From contig NC_079202.1 of NCBI RefSeq assembly GCF_026745355.1, positions 9,250,929-9,314,928 of the forward strand: 64,000 nucleotides of DNA, given 5' to 3'. Numbering within the stretch: the first letter of the stretch is position 1; every line of letters starts with the position of its first letter. This stretch comes from Beta vulgaris subsp. vulgaris. Taxonomy: Eukaryota; Streptophyta; Magnoliopsida; Caryophyllales; Amaranthaceae. The notes beneath the pieces were generated by a model. It saw nothing but the letters and a program-made list of their open reading frames with translations, did no database searches and was not told where the DNA came from. The position numbers were made by a program, and so were the translations under genes. Positions 54,085 to 64,000 of the stretch are shown here, piece after piece.

Positions 54085-55065
54085 ATGGATGAGAAGAGAA
54101 GAAGCGCAGCAGTTGATAAAGGGGTGAACAGGGATGATGAGAGCAACACTGGTGATACAAATCAAAATCGTAAAAGGGTGAAAAGAGATGCTGATAATAC
54201 AAATGTTCAAAAGGGAGAAGCAAGCATCCGTGATTTGAGACCACGGCGGCGTGACCCTGAAGAACTGTTGGCCTTACGTAACACAGAAAAGTATATGGAG
54301 TACTATGTTAATGCGGCATTCCGATCAATGCGTGATAATGAAGTGTTTATGTTCCTGCAGAACGATTATTTTGTAATCAAGTATGATCCCGAAACACCAG
54401 GGAATGATTGCCTAGTCAAAGGCCCTCTCTTGGTTTGCGATGGCTTCCCCTCCCTTTACTCCTCTGGTTTTTCCGATTATGGAACTGATGCTGCTTTTGG
54501 TTGCCATGGTGTCAATGAAGCATTTTTGTTTTCGGCTATAGAGTGTGCCAAGATAAGGTATGATTTAGACACCCGAACAGGTGATCTAATAAAGGTCAAA
54601 GCCATAAGGCCGACCTGGACAATGTTTCCCTGCCTGGGTGAGCTAGAGAGTGTTGTTTTCGACGCTGCCTTTGAATCCACGGTTGTTCATGAAGCTTATC
54701 TTTTTCAAGGCTCACGATATGTTCTCCTTAACTACTCCAAGCGGAAGCTCATCGCCAGTGGTCTCATAACTGATGCTTTTCCATGCTTGCGGGATACCAT
54801 CTTCTCAAGTGACATTGGAGCTGCCTTTGCCTCGCACAAGTCCAATCAAGTCTACCTTTTCAAAGACAAGTCTTATGTGCTCCTACACTATAACCCTTGT
54901 GAACCCGACGACAGCTACATAATCGATGGTCCCGGGGAGATTGTTCCTGTCAACTGGCCTTCTTTACGCGGCATAGTGCCTTACAATTGCTGGGGACGTG
55001 GAGATATCTCGCCCAAAACATGGAAAGCAGGTTGGACCAATGATGGCTGGGTTAAAATTGCATAG
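54085..55065 (+). CDS. Hemopexin-fold protein, albumin-2-like, with basic N-terminal extension
   Basis: An intact 326-residue single coding exon. After a charged N terminus (residues 1-60) come four hemopexin-type repeats that would form a four-bladed propeller. They start at about residue 75 (VNAAFRSMRDNEVFMFLQNDYFVIKYDP), 134 (DAAFGCHGVNEAFLF), 192 (DAAFESTVVHEAYLFQGSRYVLLNY) and 245 (GAAFASHKSNQVYLFKDKSYVLLHY). Each has the AAF and EVYLF/Y.L.Y signature. PA2-type albumins of legume seeds and related plant proteins share this fold; reported ligands include polyamines and heme, but none can be inferred here. There is no signal peptide. The Arg/Lys clusters NRKRVKRDADN (28-38) and LRPRRRDPEE (51-60) look like nuclear-localisation signals, which seed albumins do not need. 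The C terminus ends in a Trp-rich tail (NCWGRGD...WKAGWTNDGW). No lesions are visible. Confidence 0.85.
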   Translation: MDEKRRSAAVDKGVNRDDESNTGDTNQNRKRVKRDADNTNVQKGEASIRDLRPRRRDPEELLALRNTEKYMEYYVNAAFRSMRDNEVFMFLQNDYFVIKYDPETPGNDCLVKGPLLVCDGFPSLYSSGFSDYGTDAAFGCHGVNEAFLFSAIECAKIRYDLDTRTGDLIKVKAIRPTWTMFPCLGELESVVFDAAFESTVVHEAYLFQGSRYVLLNYSKRKLIASGLITDAFPCLRDTIFSSDIGAAFASHKSNQVYLFKDKSYVLLHYNPCEPDDSYIIDGPGEIVPVNWPSLRGIVPYNCWGRGDISPKTWKAGWTNDGWVKIA

Positions 55066-56230
55066 AAAGTTCTGTGCCTTGTGAAGCGCATCAATCAGCG
55101 TTTGAGACTGGACTATGTCACACATTAACTCTTAAGCAGATTGCAATCTGTCCTTGTGTTTTTCATTGTATTAGAGTTCTTTAGAAGTTTGAGACTGGTT
55201 CCACATAATTACAGTCTGTTTTAAGTCACTTATCTGTGCTTATTCTATAACTTTTATTTTACTTACGCAAGTAAAAGAAGTGGATCTTAAAAACAGTTTA
55301 GGTTCTAAACTTTAATTTCTATTTTGTGACTGAGAAATCAAATGAGCCTCAACTCGATCTCAGAGGCCAAGGGAGGTATATTTTGCACAGTACTTGTTTC
55401 TGAGTTGGGTTTAGAATCATGTCATGCGCCTATTATGAATAAAGCAGATTCATATTGGGCCTTCCTTGCTCATTAACTTTAGTTGTATGAAGTTTCTTTG
55501 GTATCAATAAACTTACTTTTAGTCATGCATATGTAGGATGGTGCTGCCAAGTTGCCAACCTATGTTGTTAATGGTTAAGGTTCATCAAAATAAATAAGCA
55601 TGTTTTTTTATATCTAATATTCTAATGCGCTAAAAGTGCCTGTAGTTTAACTAATTCAATAGTTATATACAGATTGAAATAATCCTTTCTTTACTCTTGA
55701 TGCAATAACAACTGAATCTTTAGGATCTTCTGTACATGTGGAGCTGAACATCTGGCATTTTTAAATAATACTCTGTATGCATTTTCTCTTCCAACTATGG
55801 AAATTTCGATATATAGAATCGCTAATTTTGCCTCAACTAATCACGAATTCTCCATGACTCTAATTTGTCTAACTAAATTAGGCGTCAGAACTCGAAAGCA
55901 CTGGTCCATACTTAATCCATCACTTTCTAATATATAAAACCCTATTGTTTATCTAGCCATTAATAGTAACAACAATATTCAGTTATGAAGAGTAACAACA
56001 ATAATAAAATAATATTTTTAACTTTGGTCAATTGTAACAAATAAAGCTTATTGATTGCTTGGAAAGCTTTCCACAAGAGTGGCACTTCGAAGTTCCTGAA
56101 GTCATTGAAGGTGCTTGAAACCTTGTGATATATTTGCAAATTATAATCTAAAAAATTGTGCATGATAAATAAGATTAATCTTCCCTTTCTTTCCTTAGTA
56201 TTAATCTCAATATATATCACTCATTTGTAG
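55066..56230. other. 3' flank of the hemopexin gene and intergenic DNA
   Basis: AT-rich. It holds the 3' UTR and several AATAAA-like words, one at 55437-55442. No gene, RNA or clear repeat was recognised before the HSP90 pseudogene. Confidence 0.5.
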
Positions 56231-58055
56231 GAAAACCAAGATCTTGGTGCTCACAATGGTTTGATTGGACAATTTGGTGTTGGATTTTACTCTGCCTTTC
56301 GAGTCGCAGATAGGTAACTGTGGTTCTTGAAAGACTGAAACATTATTCTATTAAAATTGGCATCATGGAGATTATTCCGGAGACAACTTATTAATTTTTT
56401 CTTCAAATACTTCGTATTAATTTTCGAATCTGATTTGATCTGATCTTTTTTGAATAAACATTAAAAATGGTTAAATAGGTTAAAATGAGAGTATACATAA
56501 CTTGATTTCGGTTACATGATGACATAATAAATTTCATAATTGGGTTCTTGACATTAATTATTTTTTCATCAAGTGATGCCATATTTAATAAATTGATGGT
56601 GGTTGGCTGGGTGGTGTAGGTAGTGGGAGGTGGCTGGATGGTTGAAGGCTGGGTGGTTGGGGTGTTGGGTGATGATTAATAGTTTTGGGGTTAGATTAAT
56701 GGGGTTGGGGTAAATGTTTAATTTGTTGTTGTATATGTTTAATGTGTTATTAAAATATGGTTAATTGTATATAGTAACGACATTGTTGTAATTTTGTTGA
56801 AATTTTTTTTGCCAAAAATAGAAAGAAGGGGAAATGTTGCCAATATTGTGTAACAACCCAAAATGGCAAATGTTGCCAATAAAATGTAACGGAGGGAGTA
56901 TTACATTTGGTAGTAGTATTGAAGGTGGACAATTTTTTTTGGTGATGGTTGTTTTCAATGATCGCAGTCATTAGTCTTGTTAACAAAATGTACCTGTATG
57001 TTTGGATTGAAATTTTGGTTAAAGGCAGTAGTTCAAGGTTTCTCGATACTTTATATTTTAATTTATTTATTTATGATGGAAAGGTTACTAGACACTTTTA
57101 ATAGATTGGTTTTGATCTAATATCAATTAGATTCATCATTCATATCCCTGAAACTCATTCTTTGGGAACTAAACCAGATTCTAGGCTTGGGTATTTGGAC
57201 TATACTTGATGCTCCTACATGGGTGTTGACTCTTGACAATTTATTGTGAATTGATAACATTTCTTGGCTGCTGAGCCTATTCCGTCAATGTGACACTAAT
57301 GGCCTAGTCTGATTAACATCAGACACTGAATTTGTGCATATCTGATTTCAAGTGTTATAGGATTTCTACTGCTGCTCTCAATTTATCAACAATTACATGC
57401 TTACAGACTACGTGTCCGAGTACTCTTTGTCGGTTGCCTTGTCGTATCTGCTTTGCAGTATGAGCTTTGTAAATGGTGTGGTGGATTCAAATAATCCTCC
57501 GCTTAATGTATCCCGCGATCTTTTTCAAGAAAGCAGAATTGTAAGACCTACTTCCCAGTTTGTCCATGTTTATTTTTTATTGATGTTTTCATCTTCTATT
57601 TGTATTATCCATCCTTTGAAAATGATGTAGTGTTATTGGGTCTGATTTTAATCTTCTTTTGATGCAGGTAAGATTCATGAGAAAAAGGCTAGTAAGAAAA
57701 ACATTCGGCATGATTCAAGAGCTATCTGAGAGCGAAAATAAAGAGGTTAGCTATATACAAATGGTGAGTTTCCCCCTTTTCTAAGAAGGTTTCTCTCAAA
57801 CTATTTTGTGAATGTTTTAGGACTACAAAAGATTTTGGGAGAACTTTGGGAAGTTTGTAAAACTGGGATGTATAGAGGACAGTGGAAATCACAGACGAAT
57901 CACACCTCTACTGCGCTTCAGCTCGTCAAAAAGGAGGATCTGATAAGTTCAGATGATTATGTTGAAAATATGTGCGAGAACCAGCTATTTGCTACTTGGC
58001 AACATACAACCTCAAAAGTGCATATACAACTCCATTCTTGGAGAAGCTAGTGATC
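56231..58055 (+). pseudogene. Organellar-type HSP90 pseudogene, exon fragments
   Basis: Four exon remnants keep splice borders. 56231-56313 reads ENQDLGAHNGLIGQFGVGFYSAF, part of the N-terminal ATPase lid. 57458-57540 reads SFVNGVVDSNNPPLNVSRDLFQESRIV. 57668-57745 reads VRFMRKRLVRKTFGMIQELSESENKE. 57821-58055 reads DYKRFWENFGKFVKLGCIEDSGNHRRITPLLRF. The wording fits plastid/mitochondrial HSP90 better than the cytosolic form. The remaining exons before, between and after these are missing, and the last exon has frameshifts near 57930 and 57980, after which AICYLATYNLKSAYTTPFLEKLV is readable in another frame. It ends abruptly against different DNA at about 58055. Because introns are retained it is a duplicated, not processed, copy. 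Confidence 0.85.
56740..56898. mobile_element. Stowaway-like MITE end within the HSP90 pseudogene
   Basis: The right end GTAACGGAGGGAG is followed by TA (56899-56900), preceded by two GGCAA.TGTTGCCAATA-type units. The left end is not clear. A GGTTGG/GGTGG-rich tract lies at 56580-56710. Confidence 0.4.
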
Positions 58056-59170
58056 AAAAGTGTAAAATGATTGATACCTTTGCCCACGAGCCGTCCGGCA
58101 AGAATGAGAGCAAGAATTTCCACGTCCAGTAAGAAGTAGGGAGACCGCCCCTCACTCTCGTCAGCTGTACATACGTCACCTTCCATTGTCTTAGCGAAGA
58201 TTTCAACATACTCCTGCGCGCCGGGAAGTTCATTCCTTACCCTAGAAAGCCAGTCTTCTTCGAAACCCGCCAATCCATCTTTAAGCGAGAATCGGAAGAT
58301 CTAGTCCTGGTAGGTTTCGACTAGCTTCCTGAGTCTTGCAACTCAGCTCCTTCGCTCAATACGATACAATCTCTTATAATATAACTAACGAAAAGTTAAA
58401 TTCTTTAACTCTCGAAAACAGTAAACTTCGCATTTTTAAATCCATACAATATTATTAAATGGCTCATTGGATACCGGTGGTGAACGTAGATGACAAGAGA
58501 GTTGTCGGACTGACTTTGAGAGAACCCGCGCGTGGGATTCAATCCTTTCGATCATGGAAGCACACCTTACACTACTTTGAATTCTGAATAAACTGCTTAA
58601 TACATGAATTAAAAGCCATTCAAGGGTATAGGGACCGGCCTTCCCCCCTTGACCCCTTAAGGGGGAACCGAACAAAAGCAATTGTTGACTGCCCCTTGCC
58701 CCTTTTCTCTGCCTTTTTGGAGTACGAGAAAGAGGCGGGGGAGAAATAAAGCAACCGGAATCCGGGGCAGGTAAGGGCATGTTTCAAGCACAGTTTCAAG
58801 CTCGATTTTTCGGAACGCCCTAATTTTATTTCCTTACGGAAATGGAACAGGCGAGCAAAGGGGATAAAATCCCCCCTGTGACCCCCCTTTCGGCCTTCCC
58901 CCCTTGACCCCTTAAGCGCAACCCGGTTCTACTTGACTAAGCCCCGTGCTCGTTTAAGGGGGGGGTTTTACCAAACTACCTTTTTGATAACAGGGCAGAA
59001 ACCCTCGACCCGACATTCATTGGTTTCGAATGAAGAATGAAGAGTGCCCTGCCCCAGCAAGCACCTACTCCTATCAAAATGAAAACTAACCAGATTCGGA
59101 AACAAAAACAACTGAGAATCTTCCTGCTCCTAAACCAGCAAACCAAGGAAATAAAGCATAAGCAAAGCCT
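58056..59170. other. GC-richer insertion, possibly mitochondrial DNA (NUMT)
   Basis: The base composition and texture change sharply at 58056 and change back at about 59170. The stretch has C- and G-runs, a repeated CCTTCCCCCCTTGACCCCTTAA (58641 and 58898), and long non-homologous open frames on both strands (for example 57992-58273 and 58436-58780 on the minus strand). Plant mitochondrial intergenic DNA looks like this, but I recognise no mitochondrial gene in it, so the origin is an inference. Confidence 0.4.
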
Positions 59171-59179
59171 TTTTCGGGT

Positions 59180-60800
59180 ATGTTGATTTGGTGGCATGGT
59201 TATGATGATATGTGTGTGGGAAATGAGTATATTTTGGTGTGGTTTTTTTTTGTTGACTCTGCTCTTGGCCTATGCTTCATACCTTATAGTCTCGAGCACC
59301 ACAACTTACCAAAATTATTCCCTACCTTCACCCTAGCCTTACGTTGCATCCCACAAGTCCCTTGACTGGAGGGGTTGAGTTGAGGTCAAAGGAGAGTTAT
59401 ACATCGCGACCCTTAATCTTTTGTCTGAAGGTTCACTTAGTTAGTCAAGTAAGCACACATTTGGATAATTTTAGCCATTAGAGGAGGGTTGTTCCGAGAT
59501 GGGGTGTGAAGTTGAAATTTTCATGGTTAATTTGATTATCTGACATGAGTTTGTATGATTCCCAACTATGGTATTGTCTAATTTGATTCTCTACCACTTT
59601 CAAGTAACTTGAGCATCCAAATTATGATTTGAGGTCCACATTTTAGCGGAACAAGTGTTTGGCTTGGTTTGTGATTTCCTTTTACTTTGTTTCTTTTGTT
59701 AGTGATTTGCAACTTGGACAAGGGTCACTCCTTGTTAGAGGCGGCCCGACCTTGTGCTTAGGAAGGGTGCAATCAATTCACCAACTTCCTTTTGCCCCAC
59801 TTGGGTCAACCAAGCGAAGCCTAAGCTTATCTTGCCACTCACAACGTCTTCTTTCCTTTTCCTTTTCTTTTTCTTTGGTTTAGTTTTAGCTTGAAAGTGT
59901 GCCTTTGCCTTGGAGTTTTGTATAGTGGAGTTGTGGATTTACTCTTGGGAAACCCTCATGAGAGCATTACTAGTCCTCTTAAGCGATTTTAAGGTTTAAA
60001 TGGCTTGTTACATGTGCTAAATGCAACCGTGATTCCTATGACAGTAAGTCCAGTGCATAGTTTGATTTTATTGCTTATTTTAGGTTTTTTTTGCTCAAGG
60101 ACGTGCAAAGGTCCTAGTTAGGGGCATTTAATAAGTGACCCAAAGGGGCACTTCTAGGAGTAGTCTTCCCCTCAAATTAGTCCTTTTTTGTGTGAATTTG
60201 GCATGTTTAGTTCACTTTTGCATCATTCGTAGCTTAGAATGTAGTTTGTGTGCATTTTTGTGTTTTTGGGAAGGTTTTTGCATGATTTTGATGAATAAAT
60301 AGGTGGTTATTGTAATTCTATACTTAGTTTTGCTTCTTATGCAATGTTTAGGTTGATTTGGAGCTTAATTGATGAAGTAAAACATGCTTTGGAGTTGCAA
60401 GAGTGAAATGGTGGAAGCAATGAGCTCAAAGAATGGAGGAGGAGACTTACAACATTAGAGCGGGTGCTCTATGAAGTTAGTGCGGGCGCTTTCGAAGGCA
60501 TCAACAATCTGGAAAAAATGCCTAGATAATAGAGCGGGCGCTCTCGATCAGGGTGAAAATCAGTTATAGCATGCCGAGAAGATAGAGCGGCCTGTCTACT
60601 CCCTTAGAGCGGGTGCTCTCGAACTGGGCTATTTCCTCCCTTATTTTAGACCCCCTTGGAGCGGGCGCTCTAACCCACTAAGAGCGGGTTCTCTACAACT
60701 CTGCCGCCTATTTTATTTCATTTTCTTTTGTAATTCTCTTAACTAACCTCCTTACCATAAAAGGGTTATGTTAAGAGAGAGAAAGGGAGGAGACATCAGA
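59180..60800 (+). mobile_element. 3' part of a second gypsy element copy
   Basis: 59220-59780 aligns with 46200-46790, the 3' non-coding region of the first gypsy. It continues further, to GCTCAAGGACGTGCAAAGGT and GGGGCATTTAATAAG (60083-60135), the phrase that usually precedes the 3' LTR in this group. The LTR then begins at 60136. No coding part is present: the left end abuts the organelle-like DNA. Confidence 0.65.
60136..60800 (+). repeat. 3' LTR of the second gypsy copy, right end missing
   Basis: It starts TGACCCAAAGGGGCAC after the PPT-like tract. 60540-60800 matches 26735-26990 with the same AGAGCGGGCGCTCT palindromes. The match ends at GAGGAGACATCAGAGT, so R/U5 is missing. It also supplies the U3 start lost from the first copy. 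Confidence 0.65.
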
Positions 60801-62313
60801 GTATAAGGTAGCATGGTAACAAACATCATTTATAAAATGTTGAAGAACCAAAGACAAGTAGAAAGTATAAGGTAGAAACGTTAGCAAAATAAACTATTGC
60901 TAATTTGCAAGGGAGCATGAATAAATATTGAAGTAAAATTATAAAAGAATAAATTTGATCATACATAAATATTTTTAGAAAGGAAACGAAGAAGCAAAAG
61001 TTCGTAGATTGATAGACAAACCAATTTAAATAGAGGTAACCACACAGGCTTATACTCTACTTAAAGAGATAAGAACACTTTAATAAAGAGTAGCTAGCTG
61101 CTTTATTAAATAGCACTTACGAACACAAGTCATGACATATGTTATAAGAGCGTACGCCTCCTAAACATATATATGAAATTTTACGTTCGCAAAAGAAGTT
61201 GATAACTTTAAAATAAATTTCACGACGACGAAAAACTAATAATAAATAGGCTATAAAATAATAAAAAATAAACAACAATTTTAAAATTTGTCAAGTCGAC
61301 ACAAATGTGCATGGAACCACCCATTGCAACATAGTATCAGCAAAACAATATTTGAAAGGCTTCTTATCAAATCGACATTAAAGTTTACCGGAATTACCCA
61401 ATATAAACTTAATATCAACTCAAAAAGAAAAGTAACTCAAAATAGATAAAATGTCTCAACTTATCAAATTGACATACAAGTCAAAGAAATCACCCATTAT
61501 GACTCAATATCAACTCAAATAATTTTAAAATTTACACTTATCAAATTGACATACAAGTCAAAGGAATCACCCATTATGACTTAATATCAACTCAAACAAG
61601 TTTTAGATCTCGGCTAAACACAATTTTCTTTTCAAAGAAAATAGCAAAATATTAACAATAACAAAACTTGAATATCAAAATATAATTATAATATAAGTAT
61701 GAAATTTATTAAGAGCAAATATATAAAATATTATTTGAAATATGAACTCAAGTTCGAAAGTTTTGTAAATGATAAAAAACAAAAAAAAACAAATAAGAAG
61801 TACTCGCATAAAACCAGCACTTAGTTGAAAGAAATAGATGCTATATATCGTCTCCATAATAAAACACACTATTAAGCAACCATAAAAATAGAATAACAAC
61901 AATGTACTATACATGACTATGTTAAAATAAAAGGGAAGTTTATTTTAAAATGCACAACATAAAACAATTTAAACACGCAACTCAACCCTGAACTAGAGGG
62001 CTATAAATCACTTTGCTTTCACACCGCACTCTGATAACAAGAAAGGTTAAACGTAGGAGGTAGTCCTGCAAATAAGATTAGCAAACTTGATAGACTAATT
62101 CCACCAATAAACAAGTAACTATACATATTATATATGCTCCACAAGCATGAGAGCACATCACATTCCATAAGGCTTCCTCTTACTTACTCTACCCATCTTT
62201 CTCTCATTATAGCGAAACTACAAAACTTAATTCTAAACAGATTTTATCTCCTAAGCTAACTAATAATTCCAAAGAATCATTAGCAACTCATTTTCAGAGT
62301 TTAGAAGCGTTTT
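60801..62313 (-). other. Internal non-coding part of a minus-strand LTR retroelement
   Basis: It lies downstream (on the minus strand) of the PBS at 62314-62327 and so belongs to the leader of that retroelement. It is AT-rich with no gag or pol similarity visible. It either is a long untranslated leader or belongs to a non-autonomous element. It contains the 80-bp repeats at 61287-61600. Confidence 0.45.
61287..61600 (-). repeat. About four tandem copies of a 77-94-bp repeat
   Basis: CTTATCAAATTGACATACAAG begins units at 61458 and 61536, with diverged starts at 61287 (TTGTCAAGTCGACACAAATG) and 61364. Each contains an (A/G)AATCACCCATTATGACT-like block followed by AATATCAACTCAAA. The last two units are nearly identical, so the array is still homogenising. 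Confidence 0.7.
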
Positions 62314-62327
62314 GCTCTGATACCAAC
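62314..62327 (-). other. Primer-binding site of the minus-strand LTR element
   Basis: On the minus strand it reads TTGGTATCAGAGC directly after the LTR end TGTTACA, matching the 3' end of plant initiator Met tRNA (TGGTATCAGAGC). It orients the element: 5' LTR to the right, internal region to the left. Confidence 0.75.
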
Positions 62328-64000
62328 TGTAACACCCCAGAATTTTAAAGCAAAATAAAGAAAGAAATAATAATAATAATATAAGTATAGGACGATGGCG
62401 GAAACATCTTCTTCCGGGAATGTCACTACTACAAGAAATGCGTTTAATTATCTAAGTGATAAAACCAACGTAAATAAATAGTATAAATAAATTAAATTGA
62501 TAACCAAAAGAATAAACTAACTCTTAAATTAATATAAGAGTCTAGGCATAAAACATCTATCATTTTAATGCTCACATCTTAACCCGAGCCCAAAACCAAA
62601 TAAGCTTGTCATCAACATAACCTGCAATAATATACAACAAATATTCACAATCAGTGGGGAGTAACCAACAGCTCTCCCAGCTCAATTAGGAATCCACATA
62701 GGAGTTATCAAGCATTAATAAATAAGTCTCAATCAACATAAAAAAATATCAACTGAACCAAATAACAACAAAACGACAGCTGACAGTTTAGCATGCTTAA
62801 ATAAGGTAAATCATGAATAGTAAACGTAATATAAGCATACAAGATCAATAATATAAACCTCCATAATAATATAATATAATAAAATAAATAATAACTTTTG
62901 AGAAAGAGCAGAACGCTAGTGGATCGCAACCCACTTCCTAAGGTTTGTCAAATCGAAATCTCCAAACAGCCTATGGGCTTACGTTGCCTACTGCCTGTGT
63001 CTAAGAATGGCCAAACTCCCTATAACACCCCTCTGGGGACCACGAGCCCACTAGTAGATATTGTCCTCTTTGGGCCCTAGCCCGCAAGGTTTTGCTTTGG
63101 AGTGGGAACGGCCCACCCAAAAGGCCTCTACTAGGTTGAGGTATCCACCTCTATATAAAGAAGGCTTTGTTCTCCTCAACTTCCGATGTGGGATGGCTTT
63201 TACTCCCTTTCCCCACCCCCCTTGAAGGGTGTCTGCGTCCTCGAAGGCACGACAGGACATCGAATCGAGCCCTGGCTCTGATACCACTTGTAACACCCCT
63301 CTGGGGATCACGAGCCCACTAGTAGATATTGTCCTCTTTGGGCCCTAGCCCGCAAGGTTTTGCTTTGGAGTGGGAACGGCCCACCCAAAAGGCCTCTACT
63401 AGGTTGAGGTATCCACCTCTATATAAAGCTTTCTTTATATAAAAGCCATCCTACATCGGAAGTTGAGGAGAACAAAGCTTTCTTTATATAGAGGTGAATA
63501 CCTCAACCTAGTAGAGGCCTTTTGGGTGGGTCGTTCCCACTCCAAAGCAAAACCTTGCGGGCTAGGGCCCAAAGAGGACAATATCTACTAGTGGGTTCGT
63601 GGTCCCCAGAGGGGTGTTACAAGTGGTATCAGAGCCAGGGCCCGATTTGATGTCCTGTCGTGCCTTCGAGGACGCAGACACCCTTTAAGGGGGGTGGGGA
63701 AAGGGAGTAAAAGCCATCCTACATCGGAAGTTGAGGAGAACAAAACCTTCTTTATATAGAGGTGGATACCTCAACCTAGTAGAGGCCTTTTGGGTGGGCC
63801 GTTCCCACTCCAAAGCGAAACCTTGCGGGCTAGGGCCCAAAGAGGACAATATCTACTAGTGGGCTCGTGGTCCCCAGAGGGGTGTTACACTCCCGATGCA
63901 TGATAGTACCCAAGTACTTCCCAACCTCTCGGACAACAACAACTAACCCAGGTAATACCCCTAAATCGCAACCTAGGTGGTTGGCATGTTCTTCACCGGG
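62328..64000 (-). repeat. LTR (5' LTR, minus strand), continues past the window
   Basis: It starts on the + strand as TGTAACACCCCAGAATT, next to a PBS. It shares blocks with the solo LTR at 31389-42661: GTGGGGAGTAACCAACAGCTC, ACTTCCTAAGGTTTGTCA, GTGTCTAAGAATGGCCAAAC, GGTGGTTGGCATGTTCTTCACC. It is interrupted at 63021-63889 by a TRIM unit. The other end lies beyond 64000. Confidence 0.7.
63021..63889. mobile_element. Palindromic double TRIM retrotransposon, TSD CTCCC
   Basis: Each arm is a TRIM-like unit: an LTR ending GGGGTGTTACA, an initiator-Met PBS AGTGGTATCAGAGCC, a 90-bp internal region, PPT AAGGGGGGTGGGGAAAGGGA, and a second LTR starting AAAAGCCATCC.ACATCGG. The left arm (63021-63428) reads on the minus strand, PBS at 63274-63288. 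The right arm (63429-63889) reads on the + strand, PBS at 63622-63636. They meet at TATATAAAGCTTTCTTTATATA near 63431. A 5-bp duplication CTCCC (63016-63020, 63890-63894) flanks the outside only, and the host LTR reads continuously when the unit is removed. There is no coding sequence. Confidence 0.8.

Noticed and set aside
56231..58055. Functional HSP90 gene
   Set aside because: Most exons are missing, the last one is frameshifted, and the gene ends at a foreign junction.
57992..58780. Minus-strand open frames in the GC-rich insertion as genes
   Set aside because: No recognisable domain and no start context; similar-length frames occur by chance at this base composition. They may be mitochondrial ORFs, but this cannot be shown here.
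1..64000. tRNA, rRNA or snRNA genes
   Set aside because: I looked for tRNA box patterns and found only initiator-Met primer-binding sites at LTR edges. A covariance-model scan would be needed to be sure.

Overview
The window looks like a repeat-rich nuclear segment of a core eudicot plant. Spliced genes have GT/AG introns, and most of the DNA is layered transposons: Ty3/gypsy, Ty1/copia, TRIM, LINE, CACTA, hAT, Mutator-like, PIF/Harbinger, Stowaway and Helitron. A Caryophyllales source is possible, but that is only an impression. Two host genes look intact within the window. One is a nucleoredoxin 2-type gene on the + strand (exons at 1-18, 10464-10967 and 14808-15419; its beginning lies before base 1). 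The other is a single-coding-exon hemopexin-fold (albumin-2-like) gene at 54085-55065 with a probable 5'-leader intron. A third host-derived locus, an organellar-type HSP90 at 56231-58055, is a broken pseudogene ending against a GC-richer, possibly mitochondrial insertion.

Layout. 1-15.4 kb: nucleoredoxin gene, with a 10.4-kb first intron holding MITEs and a 5'-truncated LINE, and a 3.8-kb second intron holding a Helitron-like element and antisense LINE debris. 15.4-26.7 kb: no host gene; Helitron ends, a long-TIR Mutator-like element, a hAT MITE and a LINE tail. 26.7-46.8 kb: a decayed gypsy element whose reverse transcriptase is split by an 11.3-kb insertion. That insertion is a solo LTR (5-bp duplication CTACC), and it is itself split by an 8.55-kb CACTA element (3-bp duplication AAA). 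The CACTA element carries a broken TNP2-type transposase, a second gene ending in a Ulp1-type cysteine protease domain, a 160-bp tandem array, a long hairpin and palindromic subterminal repeats. 47-53.6 kb: a foldback element with a minisatellite core, two opposed copia remnants, a CACTA terminus and a Harbinger MYB-like fragment. 53.6-58 kb: hemopexin gene and HSP90 pseudogene. 58-64 kb: organelle-like insertion, the 3' end of a second gypsy copy, and a minus-strand LTR element whose LTR is interrupted by a palindromic double TRIM with its own 5-bp duplication.

The insertion order in the nests can be read from the target-site duplications. No transposon looks fully autonomous: the coding parts carry stops, frameshifts or lost catalytic residues. 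The best candidates for follow-up are the CACTA hairpin and intronic hairpin array, the palindromic TRIM unit, and the minisatellite-cored foldback element. All coordinates and readings come from inspection by eye; family names rest on motif recognition, not database searches.
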